A DNA stretch of 54,008 bases from Fragilaria crotonensis (GCA_022925895.1 JAKSYS010000420.1:1-54008); one strand, 5' to 3'. Positions 22,408-34,916 are shown, counted from the first letter of the stretch. Made by a program: numbers and translations. Notes: generated by a model not told the origin, from the letters alone.

Positions 22408-25400
22408 TGATGATCAGACTGCCACTGCGGTGGATGATGTCTGTCCAGAAAGTCTAAATCAATAGTAGCCGAGGATTGCCATGGGTCTGTGAGTTCTACT
22501 AGTGTTATAACCTGAAGATACGCCCACATTAGATTCAGATCTCACTGATGAGTGATAGAATACCGAGCATGAGATTACTGCATGATGTATTTGACTTATT
22601 TAGTTCCAAGTGTCAGTTTTGGTTGATCAGGGATGGTGATGGTTACTATTTGAGCTGCAAGAAACGTTCAAACTGAGATTATCCAGCATGGTGTCAGATA
22701 CGGGAGCTCATATGAAGGCAGGATCATCAAGATGTAGTGGCTGTCCAACACCGGCGGCTTCCAGAAAAGAATGACGAAGATTGATGCGAATCATGTTCCC
22801 TGATGCTGATTCCGAATAAACCGAATTCCTACCACGGTGCACATGGTGTAGAGTTCCTTACCTCCACATTCTACCGGTAGAGGGCCACATCTGATAGACA
22901 GTTTTCGAAGCATGGCTGGTATGATTGCTACATGTCTGAATCTGGTGAAGACTTTCCTCACTATTCACTGCAATTGTTGGAAGACTCTATCAAATCATCA
23001 GTAGGTATACAGCTGGTTGGTGGCAATTCTGTTTATCTGATGGAGTAAGTCGCGGAGATCGAGGTCGGACTGTTAAAGCATCCGCTTTTGTCTTGAGAAC
23101 CTTTATTTGATCCATCAAAAATTTCCCAAGGGATTGAGATGCACCATGCACCGCCCATAATATCATGTATGCCAACTCAATAGCGGAACTTGCTTTTTAA
23201 TGGTTGTTGTTTGTCCGGTTTCTGACGATTTGATTGCTATCATTGAATTTGTTGGATCCTCAAGAGGGCAAGGGCGCATTCTGGAATAACCCAATCAAAC
23301 GTAATTAATAATAGTCCACCAAGCAAAAACGATACTCAAGGAGACGTGCCAATGCCCTGACCTGTACCAAACAGCAGCGGCTCAAAAATAACATTCCTTG
23401 ATAGTTGTCCTGTGAGGATATGCCATAGAATGTTTTCATGGTGTGTCTCTTGAATTTATGGTTTTTTATATGGCTTGAGATTACAATGGCAGGCATTCCA
23501 CACCAAAGAGCCGCCAGGATCCCAAGTGCGTAGCCTCCCAGCAATAGCTATGCATCAATGGCACCACAGGAAGGAATAGCTAGTATCCAGGCTTTGTCAC
23601 AATTCAGTCCAGTCTACTACCAGTCCAGTCAATCCAAGTGAAAGTGAGTAGAACCAAAGTTTCATGTGCTTCCATTTGTGTAGGTTCTGGGTGATTGAGG
23701 AGGCTCTCAACGTTATGCAATCATTGGTGGTAGGTCTTGAGTCTGGCTGGCGTACCTACTTAAGTATCAATTGGATCTCTTGTTGCTGACTGTTATTGTA
23801 CATTATATATGTGTGCTGGTGAAGAGTGTCGGTGCTGCTATTTGCGGAGTGCAATCTGCTCAAGATGAGGATGAACATGCATGACAACGCTTGAGGCATT
23901 CTGCTTGCCAATTTTGCCGGTCCTCCCCATCTGACTTTGGGATTCAATTTTGCGGAGTTCTCGAAAGAATGGGATTTCACTTTGATCTATCCGATGATGC
24001 TAGTAGGCAACAAGTTGAGGACTGTGATGTGGGTTGAGACAGTGCTGCGCAACCTAAAAGGACTGGGACCTATGTGTCTGCAACATTCAAGACGAGCTTT
24101 GATTCAAGTAGAACCATGATCTGTCACTTTAAAATTTCCATGACAGCATCTCCCTTTCTGAGTCATGACTTTGACTGTAAAGCACCAGACAAAGCACCAT
24201 CGGATTCAGGAGTGCTGGGTGGATAAGGCAACCTTCCTCTCCACAGCTAGTAACATACAAACCTTGGAGGCGGAACTGCAAGGGAAGTGCCCCAGCACAT
24301 ACCATGGAATGTGTGAGGTGCTTTGAAGGTTTACCAAGATGGTGGATGTTCTGTTTCTACTGACATCATCAAGGACACCATCAGTGTGTGTGCCCTGCTG
24401 TTCCAGCTCATCGGCTGGTCAAGATGGTGGCAGTCCATGACTTTCACCAGTCAGCTTTTCTGGTAGTGCTTGGGCAAGTGCATATCAATAGCAACAGGGC
24501 ATGTTTCTTGCATCCTGGACCGTTTTACCAGCAAGGTCCAAGCCAGATGAGGCTTTTCAATATGATCCGTCAACATGTATATGGACTGCCTGACACAATT
24601 TCTTCTCACCAGCTTCTAAAATCCGGTCTGTCTGTCAGTCCGTTTGTAGTGTGCTGGGACGCGTGGTTGTGTTGGAGCTTGGAGTCCACCACCATGGTGG
24701 GTTCAAAGTCTTTTTTCCAGCGGAGCACGGATCTCTGTGATCTCTTGCTTGCTTTGCTGTTCAGTCTATTGCTGCACCCTTTCTTGGGTGTCAGCAAAAC
24801 TCCTCTTGGAATGGTCAACAAACCGAGGTGGACTCGCCCACCATGGTCAATACCATGCATTTGACTTCGCTCGCGGTATCCCTACTGGCTACTCCGAGTA
24901 CCGTCCGTGGCTCTACTGTACAGCAGTGGCCACTGTTTTCACTTTTCACAACATTCAGCACTAGAGTACTTACTACAATGTGTCCATGCTTACTACAGCC
25001 AGCAGCTTGTTCCCATCTACCTTTCTCACTTTCAAGTGGGTGTCTCTAATCCGACATTCACTGGTGGTTTGTCCACTATACCACCAGTAGTACTTCTTCA
25101 ACCGTATGAGTACTAAGTACTTGTACTGTTGTACTGCTCTACTATCACTTCCTATGCTGCTGCGTAGCATCCTGCTACAAGTACTGCTTATTTTGCCCTT
25201 TGCCTGTACCTGAGTTGGTTTCATCCTCTCTGCTGCTGCATAGCTTTTGCTACTGCTTCTTCATCTCCATCTGTCCCTGAACAATTCCCGCCTGCCCGAA
25301 AGTGCCACCAGCAACATGAAAGAATGCATCCGCCTAGAAATAGACGTATGATACTAGTGGCGAGAGTCATGGGTAGAAGAGTTACAACTCGTCTATTAAG

Positions 25401-26345
25401 TGTGTTGGAATACTTGCCTGGGAGTGGTGGCAGACGATTGCTAGCTGTGTTTACCATCTTGATACTCAGCAGTGCATCCCAAGGTCACTTTACAGTGGCA
25501 AGTAAATGGTTTGCCTGTGGATACTATAAGACTTGTACTGTGATTAGAAGCTGGTGGGAGTTGGTATGCATGAAAACCTTCAGCATGTTAAGCCTTCACC
25601 CATAGACCACATTGGTGGGATCATGGCAATGAGCATCAACACCCTCTGCTTTGTCAGTATATTCTGAATTGTTTCTGCCTCTAGGAATGGCACATGACCT
25701 GATCCCGCTGCCAAACTTGACTCCTCTGTTGATTGAGTATGCACTTGACAAGAATAAGCCCCAACTGCATCAGCAGATGGTGAGCCGCAGCAGTGCATGC
25801 TTATGCAACCATGAAGTCACTGCCGACGTCCAGGCCCTGGTTATAGAAGAGGTTGACTACCAGGTGAAGGCAGATTTCACCAAGATTATTGTGCTGATGG
25901 ATCATTGACATCCCTGTTATGGCTGTCTGCTCTGTTGTCATGATGTTGTTTTCCACAAAATAAATGTCCAAATGGACGCACCCAATCGAACTTAGTGTCT
26001 GTGTGCACATCACAAACGTAGAGGCCCCAGGAGGTGCATACATTGATCAAACGACCAGAGCTCTCTCAAGACAATATTTTATCTTCTGTGCTTGTTGATG
26101 CTGCTTGTTGTGTGGAAACCAATTCCGTGTAAGATGGCGTGCAGAAATCCATTGTCTTCTGGAAAACTTGATGCAGTACATGACCTTGCAGTATTGGTCT
26201 GGAATCGGGGCCAGCAAGCAGTAGCTAGATGACCTTCAAGACCCGCCCAGAGCTCTGTGGGCTGCCATTGGTGGTGTCACATTTCCTTTGAGGGCAGTAC
26301 TAAGTAATGTCGGCCTTAAATTGACTCCCTTGGCATCATCTGGCA

Positions 26346-27382
26346 TCATTGGAAAATGTCGGATGTTGGAGCATGACTTTGTGTGGAACTAAGGACTAAG
26401 CCTTGTCTGGGCAGGCAATTAATCAATAGTATACTAGCTCTCAACGCGTGGTGTCGGCTGCCGTGAGTTGCCTGTGCAAATAATATGCCTTTCTCTTCAG
26501 TGACAATTGATGCCCTACTGTATGCTGCTGCAATGCCTACACTAGCCTGCCTACTACTGTACTTGTTGCTGCTATCAGCAGCACCTAAGTCGTAAACATA
26601 ATGGCCAGAAGGATGTTTCTTGTCAAACTTCAGCACAGGTTTATTGATTTGGCTGACATGAAACATGTGGGGAAGTTTCATGGGTCCTCATGCCCATTCT
26701 GGTCACTCAACATACTTTTCTCATGTTGGCATGCAACAAATTGTTCGCAATCAAATACCAGTGATTTGATCCCGTCGGAAGCATGCGAAATCATGTCGAG
26801 GTACAGTACACTGTACAGTACTGAACGGTACGAGTCTTCCAAGGCTCACAATTTTACTTTCATCTAATTTCACTAAGTCCAACCATTACATGCCGAATAC
26901 ACATTGTCATTAGACCGGTTAGCACTACATTACATGAGTCTCAGTGCTCTCGGATGGCTTAAATCACCAGTTCCCAGACTTGTATCACCAGCCAATACGG
27001 AATCCTGGTACCCGTAATTTGCTAGAGTACACAGTACCTGTTTTCCCTCACCAGTATTAACATTGATCATGTGCATGCTTTGGTTCTTGAACATAGATAT
27101 GGTGGATTGAGAGTCAAGCAAGATCCACATTGATTTGATGCAGCTGGAGTTTGACTGAGCCATCATGTACTCACAGTACTGCACAAGCAATGCATGTTTC
27201 CATGGAGGGCTCCTCAGTCCCTTCAGCAGCAGTGCAGCTTCAAGGAATGTGTGTGATGCTTCGGCAGCTTTAACACTTAATTCCCTTGTGTCAGTCCATA
27301 GTTTCCAGCAACCATCCTCCCTAAGCAAACAAGTCATGGTGCTGGCCTTCAGTGCAGGTGCTCTGGTTGCTGTGGCTGGCAA
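26346..27382 (-). pseudogene. Decayed Copia-like polyprotein (protease and start of integrase)
   Basis: The minus-strand frame 27382-26930 contains WILLDSQSTISMFKN, the aspartic-protease box (D-S-Q-S-T) of diatom Copia-like polyproteins, followed by degenerate sequence. The second minus frame (26681-26346) carries VLKFDKKHPSGHYVYDL, which matches the segment between protease and integrase, where such elements usually have 'F...GLYVYD'. Stops and frameshifts separate the pieces. Gag-equivalent DNA would lie above 27.4 kb and pol below 26.3 kb (fragment 26043-25801: HLDIYFVENNIMTTEQTAI), but both are too decayed to assign. This is an old, dead copy. Confidence 0.6.
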
Positions 27383-28102
27383 TCCTTCTTGTTCTGGAGT
27401 TCTGGGAGCGGTTTTGACAAGGAGACTATAAGCAAGTTTTACATCATGAAGATACTACTTGTCTCTTCCCATCATGGCATAAGTTGCAGCCAGGTATTCA
27501 AAATATCATGCTACTTAGTGTCCTGACTTGTGCAATGGCTTCCCTTCCTTCTGTTGTGTGAGCATTGCCCCCTTCATCATCCTTTGTTGGTACCAAGTTG
27601 CAAATTGCCGTGACCATGCCACTGTGGTATGTGATGGCCACATTTCATCGTGGTGACTGCCCTGAATATCGGATTTGCAACTAGAAACAATGTTTTGTTT
27701 CATCTTGATGTGTCCTTGATAAGGGTTTTGTGCATGGCCTTCATGATGACTGTGCATACTACTAGTAAGCAAGAATCATGGCAAGGTTACCTTTGAAAGA
27801 CTCATTCCTCTTGATGTGTTTGATGAGTTTTATTGACCAAAATTGCTGCTTCTCATCACCAGTGTATCCAGGTGAAGGTCTTTTTGCACATCAAGTTCCA
27901 GATTCTCTATCTTGAAGTCCAGTTGAAGCAACTGTATGGCTGTGCACTAGTTTGCAAATATCTGGGGTTGGTCAAATGGGAGTGCTTTGAATTTTAGGTT
28001 TGTTTAACTCATAAGCAACCTCTTTGTTTCATTCAAAACAACAAATTCAATCTAGGGTTGATTGATTCTTGCGTGTCTGGCTTCTTGTTTGCAAAACAAG
28101 AT

Positions 28103-28212
28103 TATTGTGTTATAGAGGATAAGCGTTCCAGCACTTGTGAATCTGGTCCTGCAACACTATTGTGTTATAGAGGATAAGAGTTCCAGCACTTGTGAATCTG
28201 GTCCTGCAACAA
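28103..28212. repeat. 55-bp direct tandem duplication
   Basis: Two adjacent copies, period 55, of a unit containing TTGTGTTATAGAGGATAAG and CACTTGTGAATCTGGTCC. They differ at one base (GCG against GAG). The unit lies just upstream (minus-strand sense) of the decayed Copia-like polyprotein and could be part of its old LTR or leader, but no second LTR was found. Confidence 0.8.
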
Positions 28213-28472
28213 CAGTTGTAACATGGTTGCGCTCAACAATTACGATGCAGGACAGGAGACACATGTTGGGAATTTGTTGACACATGGAGAGTGATTCCTG
28301 TTGGATGGTACTTGTACTACTATGTGAGAAATGAGCCAACCCGTCGTTTTGGAGGGTATTTTCCGTGTACAGTATACAGTGCTTATAGCAACAAGTCTTG
28401 CCATATTTTCTGGCGACGATGAAATTCCAACGATAGTACCAGGTACTACGATTCATCAATTGAAACATCATC

Positions 28473-31024
28473 ATGTATCGAAATGCTTGGAATCGCTCGT
28501 GCCGCCGAAGACAATCAGCAATGTTGTTGATCCCAATTCGCAGCTTGTCCTCATCATCTGAACTGACCAAGAAATCAAAGGATCGAACTTTGACTCATGC
28601 TCACCTCATCGAGACGTCTCAGATCCTCGCGCCAGGCTGGAAACACTTATCTCCGTGTCTTGGCGCAGCAATGGAAAGCTCACCATTTTGTGGAAATTTG
28701 TTCAGAATTGGAACAGTCCTGGCTTCGCAGAACCTTTCGACTTTCACGACCACAAAGTTGACTACACCCGCCAAACTCGCCACGCAGCTTTTGTTTCAAG
28801 CCGATCGACACCAGCCTGTCCGCATGACACGAAAACGATCAATGGCAGCAGGACACCTGACGCCTCAAACGATTGGAACTATGTTAGCTCTGAGTAACCC
28901 AACGCTGCCGACTGACCTGCCCATTCGGCCAAAACCTGACGCACCCATTGTGGCTCTGGAGGAGATCCTGCGGGCAGAAGGAATCAGATCGAATTATGTG
29001 CAGGACAATTGGACGGGAGTCTCACTGCAGCGCTGGAAAAACTTGATTGTGGAATCCTCTGAAACTCAAGAAAGCAGTCATGCGTCATCATCGTTGATTA
29101 TTCCTCTTTGGCTGAAAGCGCTTTGGGAGATAAGTCGTGACAAGTCGTGCTTGTTAGAATTTCTTTTTGGCAGTGGAAAGAATCACCCAGCGATCCATTC
29201 TTACTGACGACGAGTTAGGAAACGCGCTCCGACATGATCCGACCGCTCAACGTGAGTGGTCCACCAACACCTTCGACCCAAAATCTCTCTCTCCAGATTC
29301 CATTGCCTGTGCGATGGACGTTTTGATGACCGACTCGCCCACCAAGAATCACGTGGAATGGTCGCGCGCCTTGGAAGTGACGTGCGCCTCCATGGCCATT
29401 CAGCACGCCTACAAGCCTGCCATTGCTCCCGGAAAGTACGGATACGACGGTGGTGATCCGAAATCTGATTGCGTGGAAGTTACAGTGCGCGAGTTGTTCG
29501 ATTTACTCCTGTGGGACGAGTCGACCGGAACGTTTGATTTGTCGAGACTACCACCGACTGCGACACGGGAGTTGATTGACTTGTACGAACAACAGGGTGA
29601 TGGCGAGCGTTGGTTTCACGTCCTCAGTGATCTTCCTGGATGCGACTACTTGATGAAAAAGTCCGAACGGCAAGTCCTATGAGTTAACTCCCACCCTGGC
29701 CAATGTTGCCGAGGTAACTCGTCTGCTGTTAGGCGTGGGTGGTGCGCGTGCCAGCTCGTTGGATCGCGTGAGTGAAATCGTGTGGAACAGTCAGAAGAAG
29801 AAACTTCACGTTTCGGCGCGAGTGTCGAGGCACCGAGCTGCCTTGGGAGAGGAAATGGTTGTTCAAGAGATCGCTACTGCTTTCCTAGAAGGCGGCAAGA
29901 ACGGAATTGAGATGAGACTCGACAAGGCTCACGGGATATGTACTGTTACTCATTTACGCCTCCAAAACTCAATCTTACCGGACGAATCTGTGCAAACACT
30001 GCTCTCGTCATTTGAAGCAATGGAACCAGCGCTCAAAATTGTTGCTCTGGCCATGCTCGGAGATCGAGGACTGGTAAACGATGACCAGGCACGCTCTGAT
30101 AGTGATTTACTGTGGAAGTTACTGGCAACTCCATTTGGTCCAGATCGACGAGGTTTGCTTCACGTTGTTGGGACGCCTGATCTTGCTAGGCGAGAACGAG
30201 ACTTGAAGAGGAACTTACAAGAGAGCCAAGAGGTTATTCGTCGTGCTATTTCCGAAGTTTGCAGACTGAACCGCGAACCCGAATTACAAAAGCAGCTTCT
30301 TGCTTGGCTTCTCAATGAGTCACCAGCGATTGTAGACGATGAGAGCATTCGCAGTCAAGTAACGCACCACGACCCGACAATCGAGGATTTGGTGCTTAAT
30401 CTGCCAAAGGAGTTGCTTGCGGATGATGCTGTACACGGAGCACTGCGCTCAAGCTCGGCTGTGCGGGAAAGCTTGTGGCGCGACTGGCCAAGATAAAGTC
30501 GGAGTCTTACCAGTCTCTCGACGTGGTTAGGGATTTGAGCGTTGGAGAAATCATATCCCTGGTTTCTTTGGGCGCGCGTACTTCTTTGGCAAGAGTATTG
30601 TGATTCCAACGGTTCCCAGGGGCGCTTCGACACTTACAAGACACCAATGGTGTTCCGCAACCATGTTTTCGACATCGCACCTGCATCGTAGAATGGTACC
30701 GACGATTGCCTCGTGACTTGATTCATCCAACCAATTTACGATGATGAGGTGGCCGACGGCTAGCTCATTAACATGCCAACACCGTCGCTATCAAACGATG
30801 AAGTTCCCGCTTCCAAGTCTGATAGGATCTGCGCGGACATTACTTTGCGTCGTACCCTTCGAAGGGATTCATGCAACCACTGTGAGTGGTTGTCGAACGA
30901 CATTCGCTCTCACCTTCAGAATCCAAGTGAGGCACCACGACAGCTCAAGGTCGCAAGCATAGGTGATGAAAATGGGATGGTAGTCGCGCTGCGTGCATCA
31001 GAACCTTACGCACAATTTCGGTAA
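28473..31024 (+). pseudogene. Large unknown protein gene, frameshifted at homopolymers
   Basis: Successive frames join into one protein of about 850 residues from an ATG at 28473. The N-terminus is Arg/Ser-rich (MYRNAWNRSCRRRQSAMLL), resembling a mitochondrial presequence. The middle contains VEVTVRELFDLLLWDE, FDLSRLPPTATRELIDLYEQ, ERWFHVLSDLPGCDYL, PTLANVAEVTRLLLG and EIISLVSLGARTSL; the end has VEWYRRLPRDLIHPTNL and CNHCEWLSNDI. No domain is named with confidence. Frame changes occur at 29164-29168 (T-run), 29656-29660 (A-run), 30468-30470 (A-run), ~30596-30602, ~30685-30692 and 30734-30736 (T-run). A TAG lies in frame at 30761-30763. Each frame change is one base, so assembly error is as likely as true decay. 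Confidence 0.6.
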
Positions 31025-31083
31025 CCTAGTCTCTAGAAGATGGAGCTAGTTTCAAAACGATATAATTCATCATGGATGTTTTT

Positions 31084-32854
31084 TTATCTATTCCACCACA
31101 ATTCAGAGGCGTCCAACTCTCGGTCGCTGTCGATCAACTTCATGTAAATTTTGCTCCCCCTCTCATGATTGTACGTCGCCTGTCTACTGGGGGGCAATTT
31201 ATCGACTTCCACCTGTTGGAAGTCTCGTTCGATGAACCATTCCATGGTCTGCGTTGACAACACAAAAACTTTTGTGGCGCCGAGTCGTAAACACAACCGC
31301 TCCAAGTATCCAAGCATAGAATCACCTCTCCCACCGCTCCGGTATTCGTTGCGAACCACAAGGCATCCTATTTCGGCAAAGCCATCTTCGAATGGCTTGA
31401 GCTGTCCGCACGCTACCACTAAGTTGTCTCTTGTATAGACATAGTAGTTTTCAATATCCTTTTCCAAGACAGCCTTGGGGCGATCAACAAGCGTTCCCAT
31501 CTTGATAAGCGGTGAAATCAGTTCGTGGATGCCCACAACGTCATTAACGTTGGCTCTTCGAATACCTTCGTATATATCACGCGATACGAGTGTGCCGCTC
31601 CCATCCCGGGTGTACAACTCTTGTAACAAAGCACCCTGGGTGGGGGCCAATAAATGAGCCCGCTTAACTCCTTGGTCCAACGCCGACGTGGCCCAGCCAA
31701 TTCGAATGAGCATGTCTTCGACACCCCTGTCGTCACTTGGCTCATTGCGACCGACGAGGACCGCGCCACGTTTCTGAATCTCAATGTTGTGATGCTTTAA
31801 GAGATTGCTTGCATCGGAGTGACGGAGTGACATGACTTGGTTGCCAAAATCCTTGTTCTTCAATCGGACTTGTTGCTCCAGGAAGAAAATAATCTTGGAT
31901 GCTCCCAAGGCACCCGCGACAGTGGCAGCTAACGATTCCGAATTGACATTGAATACTTCACCACTGGGCTCACACCCAGTGTAGTCAAAGGCAGACATCC
32001 CTCGTCGAATGCAGGCGTCGAATCTTCTCAACTTCCACTCGCCTAACAAATCCAGAAAACTTGTAATCGACACCATCAAGATACCAAATGGCTGGGCCGA
32101 AAAGAAATTTCCACTGACAACGTTTCCATCCATTTCCGTCCCATGTGTCCGCAGCGCTCTGGCCAATTGTCGTTCCACTTCAAATCGAACATATCCCGCT
32201 TCTTCCTTAATGACCCTCAACGTTTCTTTGTCGGTGACATAAATTCCATTGACAGCGGTACGATTCGGCACTCGCTTATCGATTTGATGGCGACACCCTG
32301 CCACTAGAACAATCTTCATCCCCAACAACCACGTGAGGGCAATGTCATTCATCAAATCACGAAATTTTTCTGGTTTTCCAACAAGCCTCCGGAATGTGGT
32401 AAACGGCAGTTGTCGAGCGATGGTTGGCAATGTAATTGGCAGATCCACGAAACATTTGACAAAACCGTAGTCGCCATTTACAGATTCATCCGAGAAATGC
32501 TCAAATTCAATCGAAGCAGGGTCGATACTGAGATTGTCGGAAATACAGTGATCCAAGTGAGTGATCTTCTAATGAGGAATTGGTGAAGGACATTTGAGCG
32601 TCGAACTCATCGAGAGGGCTCTTCTTGGGAATGCTGGTGGCATCACCATCACTGGAAACAGTTTCTTGTTCCTGCAGATCTTTGGAAGTGGACGCAACCG
32701 GAATCGAAACCTGGAAGGGACGGTAGCGGAAGCTGGGCGAAGGCATGAAGCCAACGGTTGACCGGAAGGACTCTGAGAGCAGCACAACAGCTAGGGTTAC
32801 TGCAGGCGCAGTTATTCTGAAGGAAAGCCTCTTGTGATGAGTAGTAGGTATCAT
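31084..32854 (-). CDS. N-acetylglutamate synthase (ArgA-type), plastid-targeted
   Basis: First step of arginine synthesis: transfers acetyl from acetyl-CoA to glutamate. The ATG is at 32854. The leader MIPTTHHKRLSFRITAPAVT...STVGF is a signal peptide with a TVG|F plastid-type site (residues 33-36). An amino-acid-kinase fold follows (WLLGMKIVLVAGCR, EEAGYVRFEVERQLA, GNVVSGNFFSAQPFG, ALDQGVKRAHLL), then a C-terminal GNAT acetyltransferase (AEIGCLVVRNEYRSGGRG, LGYLERLCLRLGATKVFVL). The leader joins the body either by a phase-0 intron (32710-32569, cttccag|gtttcg ... cctcattag) or by a frameshift. Three one-base losses (32076-32081, 31987-31990, 31966-31968) put about 38 residues out of frame and then restore it. 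It is divergent from chorismate synthase. The family call is firm; the indels may be assembly errors. Confidence 0.9.
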
Positions 32855-33528
32855 GGTAAGGATATTGTCAAAGTAGGACGGTGTTCAACTCTGTCGCTGG
32901 GATCATTAAGATGCAATTGATTTCGATGCAGAGTGCAGAATGCAGAATATAGTCGGCAGGAAACAAATGTTTCTCACCTGTACGCACATCGGACATCGGA
33001 TCGACGAACAACGAAAATCCAGATTTTCAGAATAAAAACTACTCGCACACGGTGTAAGTACAATATGAGGGCAGTTGGCAGTTGTCTATCATGATCCATG
33101 TGTACAGTACACGTGTTCTGTATGTACGAGATCTCGAGTACAAGTATGCATACGAGTATACATGTCGGAATACAATGTACATACGTCGACCGTTGATGTC
33201 GTAACATCGAAGGTGCAAGATAATCCGAACCAACCCGGAGACGTCGAGATTACTCAGTACTCCGTAGCAATCAGTACTGTAGTACCAATGTACTAGCACC
33301 CTGATACAGGCGCACAGAGAGCCGACGACCCCGACGACCGATTGTAGGTGAATGTCAAATCGTCTTGCCGTGCGACCGTTTTGGCCAGATTCTTCAACGT
33401 AGACAAAATGGTCTGTTTGTCTATAGATTTGATGGTTCAGAAGTGACACTGACTTTCAGATGTTCAGTTCTTTGCCACAGCTGGACGTGCTGTCGTTGTC
33501 ATAACAATTGCCAAGAGGATTGCTAATA
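32855..33528. promoter_or_regulatory. Divergent promoter region, N-acetylglutamate synthase / chorismate synthase
   Basis: A 674-bp region between the start codons of two outward-facing genes for plastid amino-acid synthesis. It must contain both promoters. It carries a GTAC-rich core (33100-33300: TGTACAGTACACGTGTT, GATCTCGAGTACAAG). ACACGTGT contains the CACGTG box bound by bHLH/bZIP factors in many eukaryotes. No element was proven. Confidence 0.45.
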
Positions 33529-34916
33529 ATGAAGTACTCATCGGCCGCTGTACTGCTGCTACTAGTTGCCGTCCCAAATGCTGTCAATTCTCTCAGTTTC
33601 TTGCTCATGGGAACTGGCAACACGTTCGGTCGCGTCTTCCGCATTTCCACTTGGGGTGAATCACATGGTGGTGGCGTCGGTGTGACGCTTGATGGTTGTC
33701 CTCCTCGCATTCCCCTCACCCGTGAAGAAGTCCAGTACGACTTGGATCGCCGTCGCCCGGGTCAATCTCGAATTACCACGCCCCGTAACGAAGCGGACTC
33801 GGTCGAAATCATGTCCGGTTTGACTCCAGATGGCATTACGACAGGCACACCCATCGCCATGGTTGTCCGCAATCAAGATCAGAGGTCTCAAGATTATCTG
33901 GAAAATGATATGAACGTGGCATACCGTCCGTCCCATGCGGATGCCACGTACGACGCCAAATACGGAGTTCGTGCCATTGCTGGAGGTGGACGCTCGTCGG
34001 CACGAGAAACGATTGGGCGTGTGGCAGCGGGTGCAATTGCGCGCAAGATACTGGCAATGTACAATGGAATTGAGATTTTGGCGTATGTGAGTAAAGTTCA
34101 AGATATTGAAGCAGAGAACGTAGATGTTGATACTTTTACGATGGAAGATGTGGACTCCAATATGGTGAGATGTCCTGATGCTGCTTCAGCAGAGAAAATG
34201 CTCTCTCGCATTGATGAAATCAGAAAGAGCGGAAACTCTATCGGAGGTGTCGTGACCTGCGTCGCTCGCAATGTCCCGGCTGGACTGGGAAGTCCTGTGT
34301 TTGACAAGCTTGAGGCCGATTTGGCCAAGGCATGCATGTCCATTCCTGCCGCCAAGGGATTTGAATCTGGAGATGGATTTGCTGGAACCCTGCTGACAGG
34401 AAAAGATCATAATGACGAATTCTATGTTGATCCAGTAACTGGAGCGACTCGAACGAGGACTAATCGATCTGGTGGTATTCAGGGTGGAATCAGCAACGGA
34501 GAAAACATTGTCATTCATGTAGCTTTCAAACCGACATCTACGATTGGACAACTACAGGTAAGCCACTTGTATGGACATTCACTACTTGTGTGCGTGCGCC
34601 TTTTCTGACATTCTCTTGCGTGCCACTTGTCCTTCTTCAGAACACGGTAACCCGCGACGGCCAAGAGGTTGAGCTCCGCGGGAAGGGGAGACATGATCCA
34701 TGTGTATTGCCTCGCGCGGTTCCCATGGTGGAAGCTATGATGGCTCTGACTCTTGTCGACGCCCTGATGATGCAAAAGGCACAGTGCGAATTGTTCCCGA
34801 ATGAGTATGCCAAGGAAATCAATCCCATGGGCACGACGGCTCGAGTGGACGAACGTGATCGCAAAGTGCATGCGGTTGCGGCGAATGTGAGTGGTCAACG
34901 AATTGATGAAGAATAA
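33529..34916 (+). CDS. Chorismate synthase, plastid-targeted, 2 exons
   Basis: Last step of the shikimate pathway: 5-enolpyruvylshikimate-3-phosphate to chorismate, using reduced FMN. Exon 1 is 33529-34557 and exon 2 is 34641-34916, with an 83-nt phase-0 intron (CTACAG|gtaagc ... cttcag|AAC). The product is 434 residues. It has a hydrophobic signal-like N-terminus ([20 protein letters not shown]), then the enzyme from [11 protein letters not shown]. Signatures visible are [64 protein letters not shown] and [17 protein letters not shown] plastid address is expected from the pathway and leader, though the cleavage motif (NSLSF) is not a classic ASAF. It is intact. Confidence 0.96.

Larger units (their letters stand above)
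14900..28400. other. 13.5-kb gene-empty, CpG-depleted block with decayed mobile elements
   Basis: No intact gene is supported. Many short ORFs occur but none keeps a frame with recognisable domains, apart from the remnants annotated separately. By eye, CpG is very scarce while TpG and CpA are common: 24241-24600 has about 4 CpG in 360 bases, against roughly 20 expected from base content. The flanking genes are not depleted. This is the signature of long-term cytosine methylation and deamination of silenced transposons. Only some pieces can be assigned to an element type; the rest is unknown. Boundaries are approximate. Confidence 0.6.

Noticed and set aside
24388-24864. 158-codon plus-strand ORF
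   Set aside because: Composition is typical of CpG-poor decayed DNA, the minus strand is also open, and no motif is recognisable.
30741-30962. Alternative frame ORF over the end of the unknown gene
   Set aside because: The frame at 30773-31024 fits the upstream protein better; this one has no similarity to it.
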